The notes beneath the pieces are model-generated. The model had not been told where the DNA came from, did not search any database, and saw only the letters and a program-made list of their open reading frames with translations. 64,000 nucleotides of DNA from DAIOEK01 sp036746315 (GTDB lineage Bacteria > Chloroflexota > Anaerolineae > Anaerolineales > Anaerolineaceae), in contig DAIOEK010000009.1 of NCBI GenBank assembly GCA_036746315.1, forward strand, positions 3,585-67,584, given 5' to 3'. The position numbers were made by a program, and so were the translations under genes. Below are positions 8,496 through 15,334 of the stretch, one piece after another. Position 1 is the first letter of the stretch; every line of letters begins with the position of its first letter.

Positions 8496-9456
8496 TGGAA
8501 GATGGTCTACAAATGTTTTTGACGAGCACAGGCGGTATAAAGCTCAGGCAGGTTTGAGTAATTTCGATTACAGCGACCGGACCCACAGAACCGATCCCGC
8601 CCAGTGGAAAGCGCACCCAACCCTGGACCCCTTCGGGGTGAAAGTCCGCGAAAGCCGGGATAGCGACGAGCACCCGGAATCGAACGCAGTGATGGTGATG
8701 TTCGATGTAACCGGTTCGATGCTGGACATTCCCGTGACATTACAGCAAAAACTCCCCCAACTGCTGGGGATGCTCCTGCGCAAGAGCTATATTCCCGATC
8801 CACAGATCCTTTTCGGTGCGGTTGGCGATGCCACCTGTGATTGCGTTCCGCTTCAGGTCGGGCAGTTCGAATCCGACAACCGCATGGATGACAATCTCGA
8901 AAATCTCTTTCTGGAAGGCGGCGGTGGTGGGCAGAAGAAGGAATCCTACGAACTGGCGCTCTACTTCGCCGCCCGCCACACGTCCATCGACTGTTATGAA
9001 AAGCGCGGTCATAAAGGTTATCTCTTCCTCATTGGCGATGAGATGGCTTACGAAAAAGTGAATCAGCATGAAGTGCAGGGGATCCTGGGCGACGGATTGG
9101 AAGGAAGCATCCCATTGGTGCAAATCGCCAGGGAGACACGGGAACGTTACAACGTCTATTACATTCTCCCGAAAAAAGCCAGCTATGGCAGTGATAAACA
9201 GATCATCAACTTCTGGCGCAAACTGTTCGGAGAACATGTGCTCGAACTGGAGGACGCAAATGCAGTATGCGAGCTGATCGCCCTGACCATCGGACTAAAT
9301 GAAGGCGTCGTGGATTTGCAACTGGGGGCTGACGACCTGCGTGATTGCGGCGCTCCCGAGAACGCAATCCGGGTGGCACAAAACGCCCTGGCGCTCTTCC
9401 CGACCAGGCAGAGACCTGCTTTACTATCCGCCATTTTGCCCGGATTAAGCAAATAA
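8488..9456 (+). CDS. VWA-domain protein
   Basis: This 322-residue cytoplasmic protein has a von Willebrand A domain (about 66-250) whose MIDAS begins DVTGSM (73-78), the expected DxTxS form, so divalent-metal binding should be intact. A glycine-rich stretch EGGGGGQKKESYELAL follows. The C-terminal about 40 residues are a short helical tail. The start at 8488 is fixed by AAGGAGG and overlaps the preceding gene; longer frames lack a site. VWA proteins usually act as metal-dependent assembly or adaptor proteins. Here it lies between a J-domain pseudokinase and a PurA-like ligase, so all three may form one complex (inference). Confidence 0.85.
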   Translation: MGSGRWSTNVFDEHRRYKAQAGLSNFDYSDRTHRTDPAQWKAHPTLDPFGVKVRESRDSDEHPESNAVMVMFDVTGSMLDIPVTLQQKLPQLLGMLLRKSYIPDPQILFGAVGDATCDCVPLQVGQFESDNRMDDNLENLFLEGGGGGQKKESYELALYFAARHTSIDCYEKRGHKGYLFLIGDEMAYEKVNQHEVQGILGDGLEGSIPLVQIARETRERYNVYYILPKKASYGSDKQIINFWRKLFGEHVLELEDANAVCELIALTIGLNEGVVDLQLGADDLRDCGAPENAIRVAQNALALFPTRQRPALLSAILPGLSK

Positions 9457-9464
9457 CCGGAGGG

Positions 9465-9502
9465 AGGCTGCATCCGGTGTTATGTATCGCCGGATGCAGC
9501 CT
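9465..9502 (+). terminator. Intercistronic hairpin between VWA and PurA-like genes
   Basis: A perfect 13-bp stem, AGGCTGCATCCGG (9465-9477) with CCGGATGCAGCCT (9490-9502), fills most of the 69-bp gap. No T-run follows, so partial termination, RNA processing or mRNA stabilisation is more likely than full termination. Confidence 0.55.
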
Positions 9503-9525
9503 GATCCCATATCAGGAGGTAAACG

Positions 9526-10884
9526 ATGAACAAGAAAGCCATCTTGATTGCCGATCTGGGTTACGGGGACGCGGGCAAAGGTTCAATCGTGGATTTCCTT
9601 GCCCGGGATGGCGGTGCCCATACTGTGATCCGATACAACGGCGGAGCGCAGGCTGCACACAATGTAATCACTCCAGATGGAAAGCATCATACATTTGCCC
9701 AATTCGGCAGCGCAACCTTCCTTCCCAACGTTCGTACGCACCTTTCCCGCTTCATGATCGTCCATCCGCTGGCAATGCTGGCAGAAGAGCGCGATCTCCA
9801 ATCCATGGGGATAACGGATGCGTTTGAACGCGTTACCGTGGAGCGGGGCGCGCTGATAATAACCCCGTTCCAGCAAGCGGCAAATCGCATCAAAGAGATC
9901 GCCCGGGGTGACGGCATGCATGGCTCCTGCGGATTGGGGATTGGAGAGACCATGTCAGACTGGCTCTCATACGGTGATGAAGTTCTGCTGGCGGGTGATT
10001 TGACAGACCGCAGCACTATCATCCATAAACTGCGCTTTCTTCGTGAACAAAAGCTGGCACAATTGCAGACGTTTCTGACCACCTTTCCAGCCAACCCGCG
10101 GGCACAGGAGGAGTTGAAGATATTTTCCGACCCGGGGCTTCTCCCTGCCGTAGTGGATACTTACCGGCATTGGGCAGATCAGATTCGGCTGGTTGACCGG
10201 GATTATCTTCGCCAAACCTTCAACGGAGGCGGTGCTTTCATTTTCGAAGGCGCTCAAGGTGTGCTGCTGGATGAATGGTGGGGCTTCTTCCCTTACAACA
10301 GCTGGAGCACATTGACTTTCAAAAATGCAGATACCCTGCTGCACGAATCCCAATGGGAAGGTGAGACTTACAGGCTTGGATTGACCCGCGCATATATGAC
10401 CCGCCACGGAGCCGGCCCCATGGTGACCGAGGATGAGCAGATGAGCATCCGATTGCCGGAGCCCCACAACCCCAACAATCCCTGGCAGCATGCCTTCCGG
10501 GTAGGTCCACTGGATCTACCGGCATTACGATACGCCCTGAATGTCACCGGGAATATAGATGGGCTGGTGGTGACCCACCTGGACCGTCTGCTGACCCTGC
10601 CGGAATGGCAAATTTGTGATGCCTATCTTCCGGGCAAAGATGAGAAGCGGACATTCCTGGATGACGGAGGCGGAAATATCCGCATTCCGACTGATCCCAC
10701 CAATCTGGCAGAACAGGAGCAATTGACCCATTTTCTGCAACGCTGCAAGCCACTTCTTGAAACAGTTGACAAAGATGCGAATAAATTCCTGAATTTAATG
10801 GAAGAGAAACTGGGGCACCCGGTTATGCTGACCTCCGCGGGTATGACTGCCAATGAAAAGGACTGGCGGGTTATGCCCCATTAA
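9526..10884 (+). CDS. Adenylosuccinate-synthetase-like ligase (divergent PurA paralogue)
   Basis: This 452-residue protein is PurA-length with the fold's landmarks in order: GYGDAGKGS (12-20) for GDEGKGK, RYNGGAQAAHNV (36-47) for RxxGGxNAGHT, GSCGLGIG (133-140), EGAQGVLLD (241-249) and AYMTRHGAGP (289-298). The catalytic Asp (D15) and His (H45) are kept. The aspartate-binding loop TTGRRRRTGW of true PurA is NPWQHAFRVGP (318-328) here and retains only one Arg. The guanine-recognition TKxD is THLD (350-353). Phosphoryl transfer may survive while the second substrate and perhaps the nucleotide differ. It is the last gene of the operon and has a good AGGAGG site. Confidence 0.82.
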   Translation: MNKKAILIADLGYGDAGKGSIVDFLARDGGAHTVIRYNGGAQAAHNVITPDGKHHTFAQFGSATFLPNVRTHLSRFMIVHPLAMLAEERDLQSMGITDAFERVTVERGALIITPFQQAANRIKEIARGDGMHGSCGLGIGETMSDWLSYGDEVLLAGDLTDRSTIIHKLRFLREQKLAQLQTFLTTFPANPRAQEELKIFSDPGLLPAVVDTYRHWADQIRLVDRDYLRQTFNGGGAFIFEGAQGVLLDEWWGFFPYNSWSTLTFKNADTLLHESQWEGETYRLGLTRAYMTRHGAGPMVTEDEQMSIRLPEPHNPNNPWQHAFRVGPLDLPALRYALNVTGNIDGLVVTHLDRLLTLPEWQICDAYLPGKDEKRTFLDDGGGNIRIPTDPTNLAEQEQLTHFLQRCKPLLETVDKDANKFLNLMEEKLGHPVMLTSAGMTANEKDWRVMPH

Positions 10885-10940
10885 ACAAAAAGGGGCTCCA
10901 CCGGGAAGCCCTCCTTGCCATTCGTTCGTGCGAATTTCGA

Positions 10941-11225
10941 TTACACAGATAAACTTCCTTCAATGTACACAGAATCAACGATCCCCACGATCACTGAAAT
11001 CACACAGCCGTCGGGGTTCTGCAAAATCTGGCGGTTGCCGTTCCCCTCGCGGTTGACCAGCACCGTGTCGCCGATCCCGGCATGGGTGTTGTCAAGCGCG
11101 ATGAAGTCCTCATCCGCTTTTTCGCCTTCCATCACCAGCGGCTGAACCACCAGCAAACGCCGGTTCTTGAAATCGCGATGTCCGATGGTGGTTACTACCG
11201 TGCCGATAACTTTTGCCAGGATCAT
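10941..11225 (-). CDS. BMC-P pentameric shell vertex protein (EutN/CcmL family), copy 1
   Basis: This 94-residue protein begins MILAKVIGTVVTTI, the standard start of EutN/CcmL proteins. It carries the conserved DNTHAGIGDTVLV segment and a C-terminal strand IVGIVDSVYIEG. Such proteins form pentamers that cap the vertices of bacterial microcompartments. It is the last gene of the seven-gene minus-strand operon, ending 57 bp from the convergent PurA-like gene. Being one of three different BMC-P copies beside a single BMC-H is typical of accessory microcompartment loci. Confidence 0.92.
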   Translation of the reverse strand: MILAKVIGTVVTTIGHRDFKNRRLLVVQPLVMEGEKADEDFIALDNTHAGIGDTVLVNREGNGNRQILQNPDGCVISVIVGIVDSVYIEGSLSV

Positions 11226-11234
11226 ATTTGCCTG

Positions 11235-11555
11235 TCAGGAAAATTGATTGGTGCCCGGTTTGAGGGTGTAATTGAAGGCGTTGTCGGGAAGTATGTTGAC
11301 CTCATCGACCACGCCCACCAGGGTCAGATCCACCGGGACGAATTTTTCATCCGGCAGTGCCAGTGAAGCCTCGCGCGAGCGCACCATTACGCACAGGTCG
11401 CCAATCCCGGCATCCACCACATCAACAGCCACCTGGAGTGTTCCCAGCGGTTCCAGCCGTTTGTTTAACGGCTGTACGATCAGCAGTTTCAGCCCTTCGG
11501 TGCCTGCATATTTCAGCGTGCAAACGGCGGTACCCTTTACCCGACCAAATAACAT
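11235..11555 (-). CDS. BMC-P pentameric shell vertex protein, copy 2
   Basis: This 106-residue protein opens MLFGRVKGTAVCTLKYAGTE and contains the family segment VDVVDAGIGDLCVMV. It is about ten residues longer than its neighbours at the C-terminus. The start codon lies one base after the stop of the EutQ/EutT-like gene, implying coupled expression. Function as in other EutN/CcmL proteins: a pentamer at shell vertices; pore differences among the three copies cannot be judged here. Confidence 0.9.
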   Translation of the reverse strand: MLFGRVKGTAVCTLKYAGTEGLKLLIVQPLNKRLEPLGTLQVAVDVVDAGIGDLCVMVRSREASLALPDEKFVPVDLTLVGVVDEVNILPDNAFNYTLKPGTNQFS

Positions 11556-11556
11556 G

Positions 11557-11919
11557 CTACTTAATCCCTGTGCTCTGCAATACCCGCCGGATGATTACAT
11601 CCAGCAGATCGGGGTCGATCTGTTCGCCGAGGCGCGCGATGACCGCATTGCGAATGCGTTGATGCAGCTCGCAATACGTGCTCGTGGATGATCCGCACGG
11701 GTTTTTCGCTGCGGCAGATGGCGACGACTGGGACAGGTAAGGCCTCACCGGCGCAGCCGGCGGCTGAACACCGCCAGGGTGGACCAGCTTTACGCCCAGG
11801 CTGGCAGCCCGTTCGTATGCCAGGTCGGTCAGCACCACTCCCTCATCCACCTCCAACGAGAGGATGCCCTTGCGCACCAAGTCTTCGATATCATCCTCGG
11901 CATAAAACTTTTTCGGCAT
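11557..11919 (-). CDS. Short microcompartment-associated protein with EutQ/EutT-like N-terminus
   Basis: This 120-residue protein has an N-terminal about 48 residues (FYAEDDIEDLVRKG, VVLTDLAYERAASLGVKLV) resembling the opening module seen in EutQ, EutT and related microcompartment proteins. A Pro/Ser-rich linker follows (about 50-78). The C-terminal part has two amphipathic helices and ends LLDVIIRRVLQST. That last helix resembles the N-terminal helix of the RpiB-like protein in the same operon, so it may be an encapsulation peptide. No catalytic domain is present. A linker or cargo-scaffold role is inferred from position between shell genes. Confidence 0.6.
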   Translation of the reverse strand: MPKKFYAEDDIEDLVRKGILSLEVDEGVVLTDLAYERAASLGVKLVHPGGVQPPAAPVRPYLSQSSPSAAAKNPCGSSTSTYCELHQRIRNAVIARLGEQIDPDLLDVIIRRVLQSTGIK

Positions 11920-11928
11920 GCACTGCTC

Positions 11929-12246
11929 CTATTTGGCGTTTCTGCCGCCGAAACTGCCCTTGGTGTCTTTGGGCAGGATCATTTCCACATCCACATGCGG
12001 TCTCGGGATCACATGCACGGTGACCAGTTCGCCAATGCGTTTGGCGGCAGCGGCGCCTGCATCCGTGGCAGCCTTGACGGCACCGACATCGCCGCGAACC
12101 ATGACGGTCACATACCCGCCGCCCACATATTCGGAACCGATCAGGGTCACATTGGCAGCCTTGACCATGGCATCCGCCGCTTCGATCGCGCCCACCAGTC
12201 CGCGGGTTTCCACCATTCCAAGTGCAATTAAGGATGTATCAGCCAT
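11929..12246 (-). CDS. BMC-H hexameric shell protein
   Basis: This 105-residue protein is a classic PduA/EutM/CcmK-type BMC domain: ALGMVETRGLVGAIEAADAM at the start, then GSEYVGGGYVTVMVRGDVGA and a third strand ending near residue 90. Hexamers tile the flat facets of the shell. The C-terminal tail (MILPKDTKGSFGG) is short. It is the only hexameric shell gene in the window and no BMC-T gene is present, so facets would be made of this one protein unless others lie elsewhere. A GGAAGG site precedes the ATG. Confidence 0.95.
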   Translation of the reverse strand: MADTSLIALGMVETRGLVGAIEAADAMVKAANVTLIGSEYVGGGYVTVMVRGDVGAVKAATDAGAAAAKRIGELVTVHVIPRPHVDVEMILPKDTKGSFGGRNAK

Positions 12247-12290
12247 CTTCCACCTTCCTTTAATATTCTTTCATTAATATGGATTTTGCT

Positions 12291-12581
12291 TCACGATTTT
12301 TGGAACACCACCTCACCGTCAACTTCCAGTGAGTCGATAATTGACATGATCACAGCATCCACCGGGGTATCCTTGGTAATGGCAGTCTGCCGGGCGGAAG
12401 AACCGGCACAGGTCAGCACCAGATCTCCGACACCCGCGTCGACGGTATCCACGGCAACGTAGGGTTTGCCCACCGGTTCGCCGCGTTCATCCGTTTGCCG
12501 CACGATCAGCAATTTGCGTCCGTGCAGTTTGTCATCTTTAATGGTAGAGACTGTCGTTCCTATTACTCTGGCTATCAGCAT
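12291..12581 (-). CDS. BMC-P pentameric shell vertex protein, copy 3
   Basis: This 96-residue protein starts MLIARVIGTTVSTIKDDKLH and has the diagnostic VDTVDAGVGDLVLTC. It ends with the strand VIMSIIDSLEVDGEVVF. It is separated from the aldolase gene by 11 bp and carries its own GAGAGGG site. It is the vertex protein nearest the enzymes. Confidence 0.93.
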   Translation of the reverse strand: MLIARVIGTTVSTIKDDKLHGRKLLIVRQTDERGEPVGKPYVAVDTVDAGVGDLVLTCAGSSARQTAITKDTPVDAVIMSIIDSLEVDGEVVFQKS

Positions 12582-12592
12582 GGCAACCCTCT

Positions 12593-13522
12593 CTAGTAAC
12601 TCTTCCCGGCGGATTTGGATGCCTCCGCTGCGGGAATTTCCTTGCTGGGACCCTGCACGATCTTGACCCCGGCGCTGGCGCCGATGCGGGTTGCACCGGC
12701 TTTGATCATGCTTTCCGCATCTTCGTAGGTACGCACGCCGCCGGATGCCTTCACACCCATTTCAGGTCCCACCACCCGGCGCATCAACTCCACATCATGC
12801 ACCGTGGCGCCTCCGCCGGCAAAGCCGGTGGATGTTTTAACGAAATCCGCCCCTGCTTCCTTGGAGATCAGGCAGGCAATCGTCTTTTCTTCGTCGGTCA
12901 GCAGGGTGGTCTCGAGGATGACTTTGACGATGAATCCGGCAGCATGTGCTGTCAGCACCACGCCGTGAATATCCCTGGCAACCAGTTCCAGGTCGCGCGC
13001 TTTCAATGCTCCGATGTTGAGCACCATGTCAATTTCCGTCGCCCCTTGTTCGATGGCCGTCCGGGTTTCGAACGCCTTCACCTCCGGGGCGGAAGCGCCC
13101 AGCGGGAAGCCGATCACCGTGCAAACCTTTGCCGCGGAACCCTTCAGCAGCTGTGCACACAGAGATACCCAGGCGGGGTTGACGCATACGGAAGCAAAGT
13201 TATATTTGCGCGCCTCGAAGCATAATTGTGCTATTTGGTCGGGCGTCGCATCCGGTTTGAGCAGGGTATGGTCGATCATCCCGGCCAGCTTTACATCCTC
13301 GGGGATCGTTCCCAACGTGGAAGACAAGCGCTCCGCACCTGCACTGACCACCTGACCCGCTTCATTAAAGCAGGTCTTGACGCACATGCCATCCGCACAG
13401 CTGTATTCGCAATGCGCACCGGCGGGTAAACTTCCGCGATGCTCTTTTTCAGCCATTGCGATCAGAACTTCACGGGTGATGATTTCCACCAGTTGTTCCA
13501 CCGTTTTATAATCCGGGTCCAT
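12593..13522 (-). CDS. deoC: Deoxyribose-phosphate aldolase with N-terminal targeting helix and Cys motif
   Basis: This 309-residue protein cleaves 2-deoxyribose 5-phosphate to glyceraldehyde 3-phosphate and acetaldehyde in its family. The class I aldolase core spans about 75-295 with the Schiff-base region FVKTSTGF and VKASGGVRT. It is about 60 residues longer than housekeeping DeoC at the N-terminus. Residues 7-25 form an amphipathic helix (VEQLVEIITREVLIAM) fit to be an encapsulation peptide. Residues 38-51 carry a C-x3-C-x4-C-x3-C motif that could bind a metal or Fe-S cluster. The ATG at 13522 has GAGGCG upstream and lies seven bases after the isomerase stop. Encapsulation is inferred. 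Confidence 0.9.
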   Translation of the reverse strand: MDPDYKTVEQLVEIITREVLIAMAEKEHRGSLPAGAHCEYSCADGMCVKTCFNEAGQVVSAGAERLSSTLGTIPEDVKLAGMIDHTLLKPDATPDQIAQLCFEARKYNFASVCVNPAWVSLCAQLLKGSAAKVCTVIGFPLGASAPEVKAFETRTAIEQGATEIDMVLNIGALKARDLELVARDIHGVVLTAHAAGFIVKVILETTLLTDEEKTIACLISKEAGADFVKTSTGFAGGGATVHDVELMRRVVGPEMGVKASGGVRTYEDAESMIKAGATRIGASAGVKIVQGPSKEIPAAEASKSAGKSY

Positions 13523-13529
13523 TACGCCT

Positions 13530-14087
13530 CTACTTGAGATATTTCTTTTCCACTTCCACGATCTTATTGACCCGACCGGCATGCCTGCCGCCGCCGAAAT
13601 CCGTGGAGAGCCATACTTTCACAATTTGTTTTGCCAGGTTCAAGCCGATCAGCCCTGCGCCCAGCGTGAGAACATTGGCATCATTGTGCTCCCGTCCGTT
13701 GACCGCGGAGGAGTAATCATACGCCATCCCCGCGCGGACGCCCGGCACTTTATTGGCGACCATGCAACTGCCGATGCCGGCGCCGTCGATCATGATCCCG
13801 CGCCAGGCTTTGCCGCTGCCGACCATCGCGGCAACTGCATGCGCAAAATCCGGGTAATCCACAGCATCCTTGCTGTTGGTACCTGCATCCACGACTTCAT
13901 AACCCAGGCTGTCGATCTCCGGCTTGAGCGCTTCCTTCATTTCGTACCCGCCGTGGTCCGCGCCGATCACCACCACTTTTTTCGCACCAACATTTGCAGG
14001 CAGGGCATCCTGGACGGTTGAACCCGCATATCTGCCCAGCACCCGCCGGACAATTTCGTGGATTTCAGCCTCTGATCGTTCTCCCAA
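13530..14087 (-). CDS. RpiB-like ribose-5-phosphate isomerase with N-terminal targeting helix
   Basis: This 185-residue protein holds an RpiB/LacAB domain at about 36-180 (VVVIGADHGGYEMKE, REHNDANVLTLGAG). It is preceded by an amphipathic helix EAEIHEIVRRVLGRY (6-20) and a linker, the layout of an encapsulation peptide on cargo. The catalytic Cys of E. coli RpiB (ICGTGIG) is replaced by Asp101 (IDGAGIG); Cys108 is nearby. Isomerisation may use another base, or the substrate may differ. The start is a TTG with GGGAG six bases upstream; no ATG is available before the domain. It is the first gene of the microcompartment operon. Confidence 0.85.
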   Translation of the reverse strand: MGERSEAEIHEIVRRVLGRYAGSTVQDALPANVGAKKVVVIGADHGGYEMKEALKPEIDSLGYEVVDAGTNSKDAVDYPDFAHAVAAMVGSGKAWRGIMIDGAGIGSCMVANKVPGVRAGMAYDYSSAVNGREHNDANVLTLGAGLIGLNLAKQIVKVWLSTDFGGGRHAGRVNKIVEVEKKYLK

Positions 14088-14258
14088 TTTACGCTCCCAA
14101 TAATTCAGGAATACACACTAAGGTTATTATCTTCTTTCCCAGCCCCCCCGTCAAGTGCAGATGCGATCCGCCAGCACCCCGCGGCATACTGTTGTGCTGC
14201 TCCTGCCTGGCAAAGTTGTTTTTCCCCGGCAATCCGTGTTCTTTGATACGTCTTATGA

Positions 14259-14290
14259 TATAATGATTCGCATACTCAATAATTGAGTAT
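14259..14290 (+). promoter_or_regulatory. Promoter region with perfect 19-bp palindrome upstream of the molybdate-type permease
   Basis: A TATAAT (14259-14264) is followed by the perfect palindrome ATACTCAATAATTGAGTAT (14272-14290), where a start-site operator would lie. A second TATAAT occurs at 14294-14299. The 247-bp gap also has to hold the promoter of the divergent microcompartment operon, so the palindrome could control either side. No known ModE-type site was recognised. Confidence 0.45.
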
Positions 14291-14334
14291 TCATATAATA
14301 CGCATTTGGGATTTTCCCCAAAAGACAAAGAGCC

Positions 14335-15222
14335 ATGTCGTTACAAACCACGGATGCAAAGACTACATACTTCAAACCGACCGGCAGGAAAAATTGGCTT
14401 GCCTCTGTAAAGGTTTTCAGAGAAAAAACCCTGCAACTCTTTTCCATTCCGCTGCTGCTTCTGTTCACATTGCCGCTGCTCGCATTGTTTTTGCGAACAT
14501 CCCCGCCGGAGTTTCTTCAAACGCTGAAACAATCCCAGGTAGTTCAGGCAGTCAGCTTGAGCCTGTTTTCTTCCTTGATCACCACCGTCATTACGATCAT
14601 TTTCGGAATGCCCGTTTCGTATGTACTTTCCAAACGCAAGTCCAGATTCATTCGAGCAATCGACACGATCGTCGATCTGCCAACCGTATTGCCGCCCTCC
14701 GTCGCCGGCGTCGCCTTGTTGATGGCATTTGGCAGGAACGGCATTCTTGGGCAATTCTTTGCCGATTGGGGTATTACCATCCCGTTTACCACGATTGCCG
14801 TCATCATTGCGCAGATATTCATCGCCTCGCCCTTATTCGTAAAAGCCGTGGCGATCGGCTTCTCGTCCATTAACACTGAACTCGAGCAGGCTGCCGCGCT
14901 GGATGGCGCCAACCAATGGCAGATCTTTCGCTATATCACCATCCCGCTTTCTGCGGCGCACATCGTCACCGGCAGCGTGATGACCTGGGCGCGCGCATTG
15001 GGCGAATTCGGCGCGACCATCATTTTTGCCGGCAACTTTCCCGGGCGCACCCAGACTATGCCGCTGGCAATCTACATCGGCTTTGAAATCGATATGCGCA
15101 TCGCACTGACCCTGGCGGTTATTTTGATCCTCTTCTCGTTCTTCACACTTGCACTGGTCAAAGGCATTCTGCACGAGAAACTGGAAACTACAGGAGGAAT
15201 GTTCCCCGGTTCAAGTTCATAA
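14335..15222 (+). CDS. modB: Molybdate/tungstate-type ABC transporter permease (ModB-like)
   Basis: This 295-residue protein has six membrane helices and the ABC-importer EAA loop ELEQAAALDGANQWQIFRY near residues 180-200. It closely follows ModB/CysT-type permeases, including DLPTVLPPSVAGVALL. It has about 25 extra residues at the N-terminus. The partner binding protein is encoded 112 bp downstream. No ATPase (ModC) gene lies nearby, so it must use one encoded elsewhere. Molybdate versus tungstate or sulfate cannot be settled by sequence alone. Confidence 0.87.
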   Translation: MSLQTTDAKTTYFKPTGRKNWLASVKVFREKTLQLFSIPLLLLFTLPLLALFLRTSPPEFLQTLKQSQVVQAVSLSLFSSLITTVITIIFGMPVSYVLSKRKSRFIRAIDTIVDLPTVLPPSVAGVALLMAFGRNGILGQFFADWGITIPFTTIAVIIAQIFIASPLFVKAVAIGFSSINTELEQAAALDGANQWQIFRYITIPLSAAHIVTGSVMTWARALGEFGATIIFAGNFPGRTQTMPLAIYIGFEIDMRIALTLAVILILFSFFTLALVKGILHEKLETTGGMFPGSSS

Positions 15223-15334
15223 GCCATGCCACTGCCCTGCCCAAACAGACAGTGTCTATTCACTTGGAGGTCCCGGTCAAATAGTGATTACACAAAAATT
15301 CAACAAGCAAACACGATTAATAAGGAGAGATTGG

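Noticed and set aside
12593..13582. Upstream start for DeoC at 13582
   Set aside because: It would overlap the end of the isomerase gene by 53 bases, whereas the ATG at 13522 has a good ribosome-binding site.
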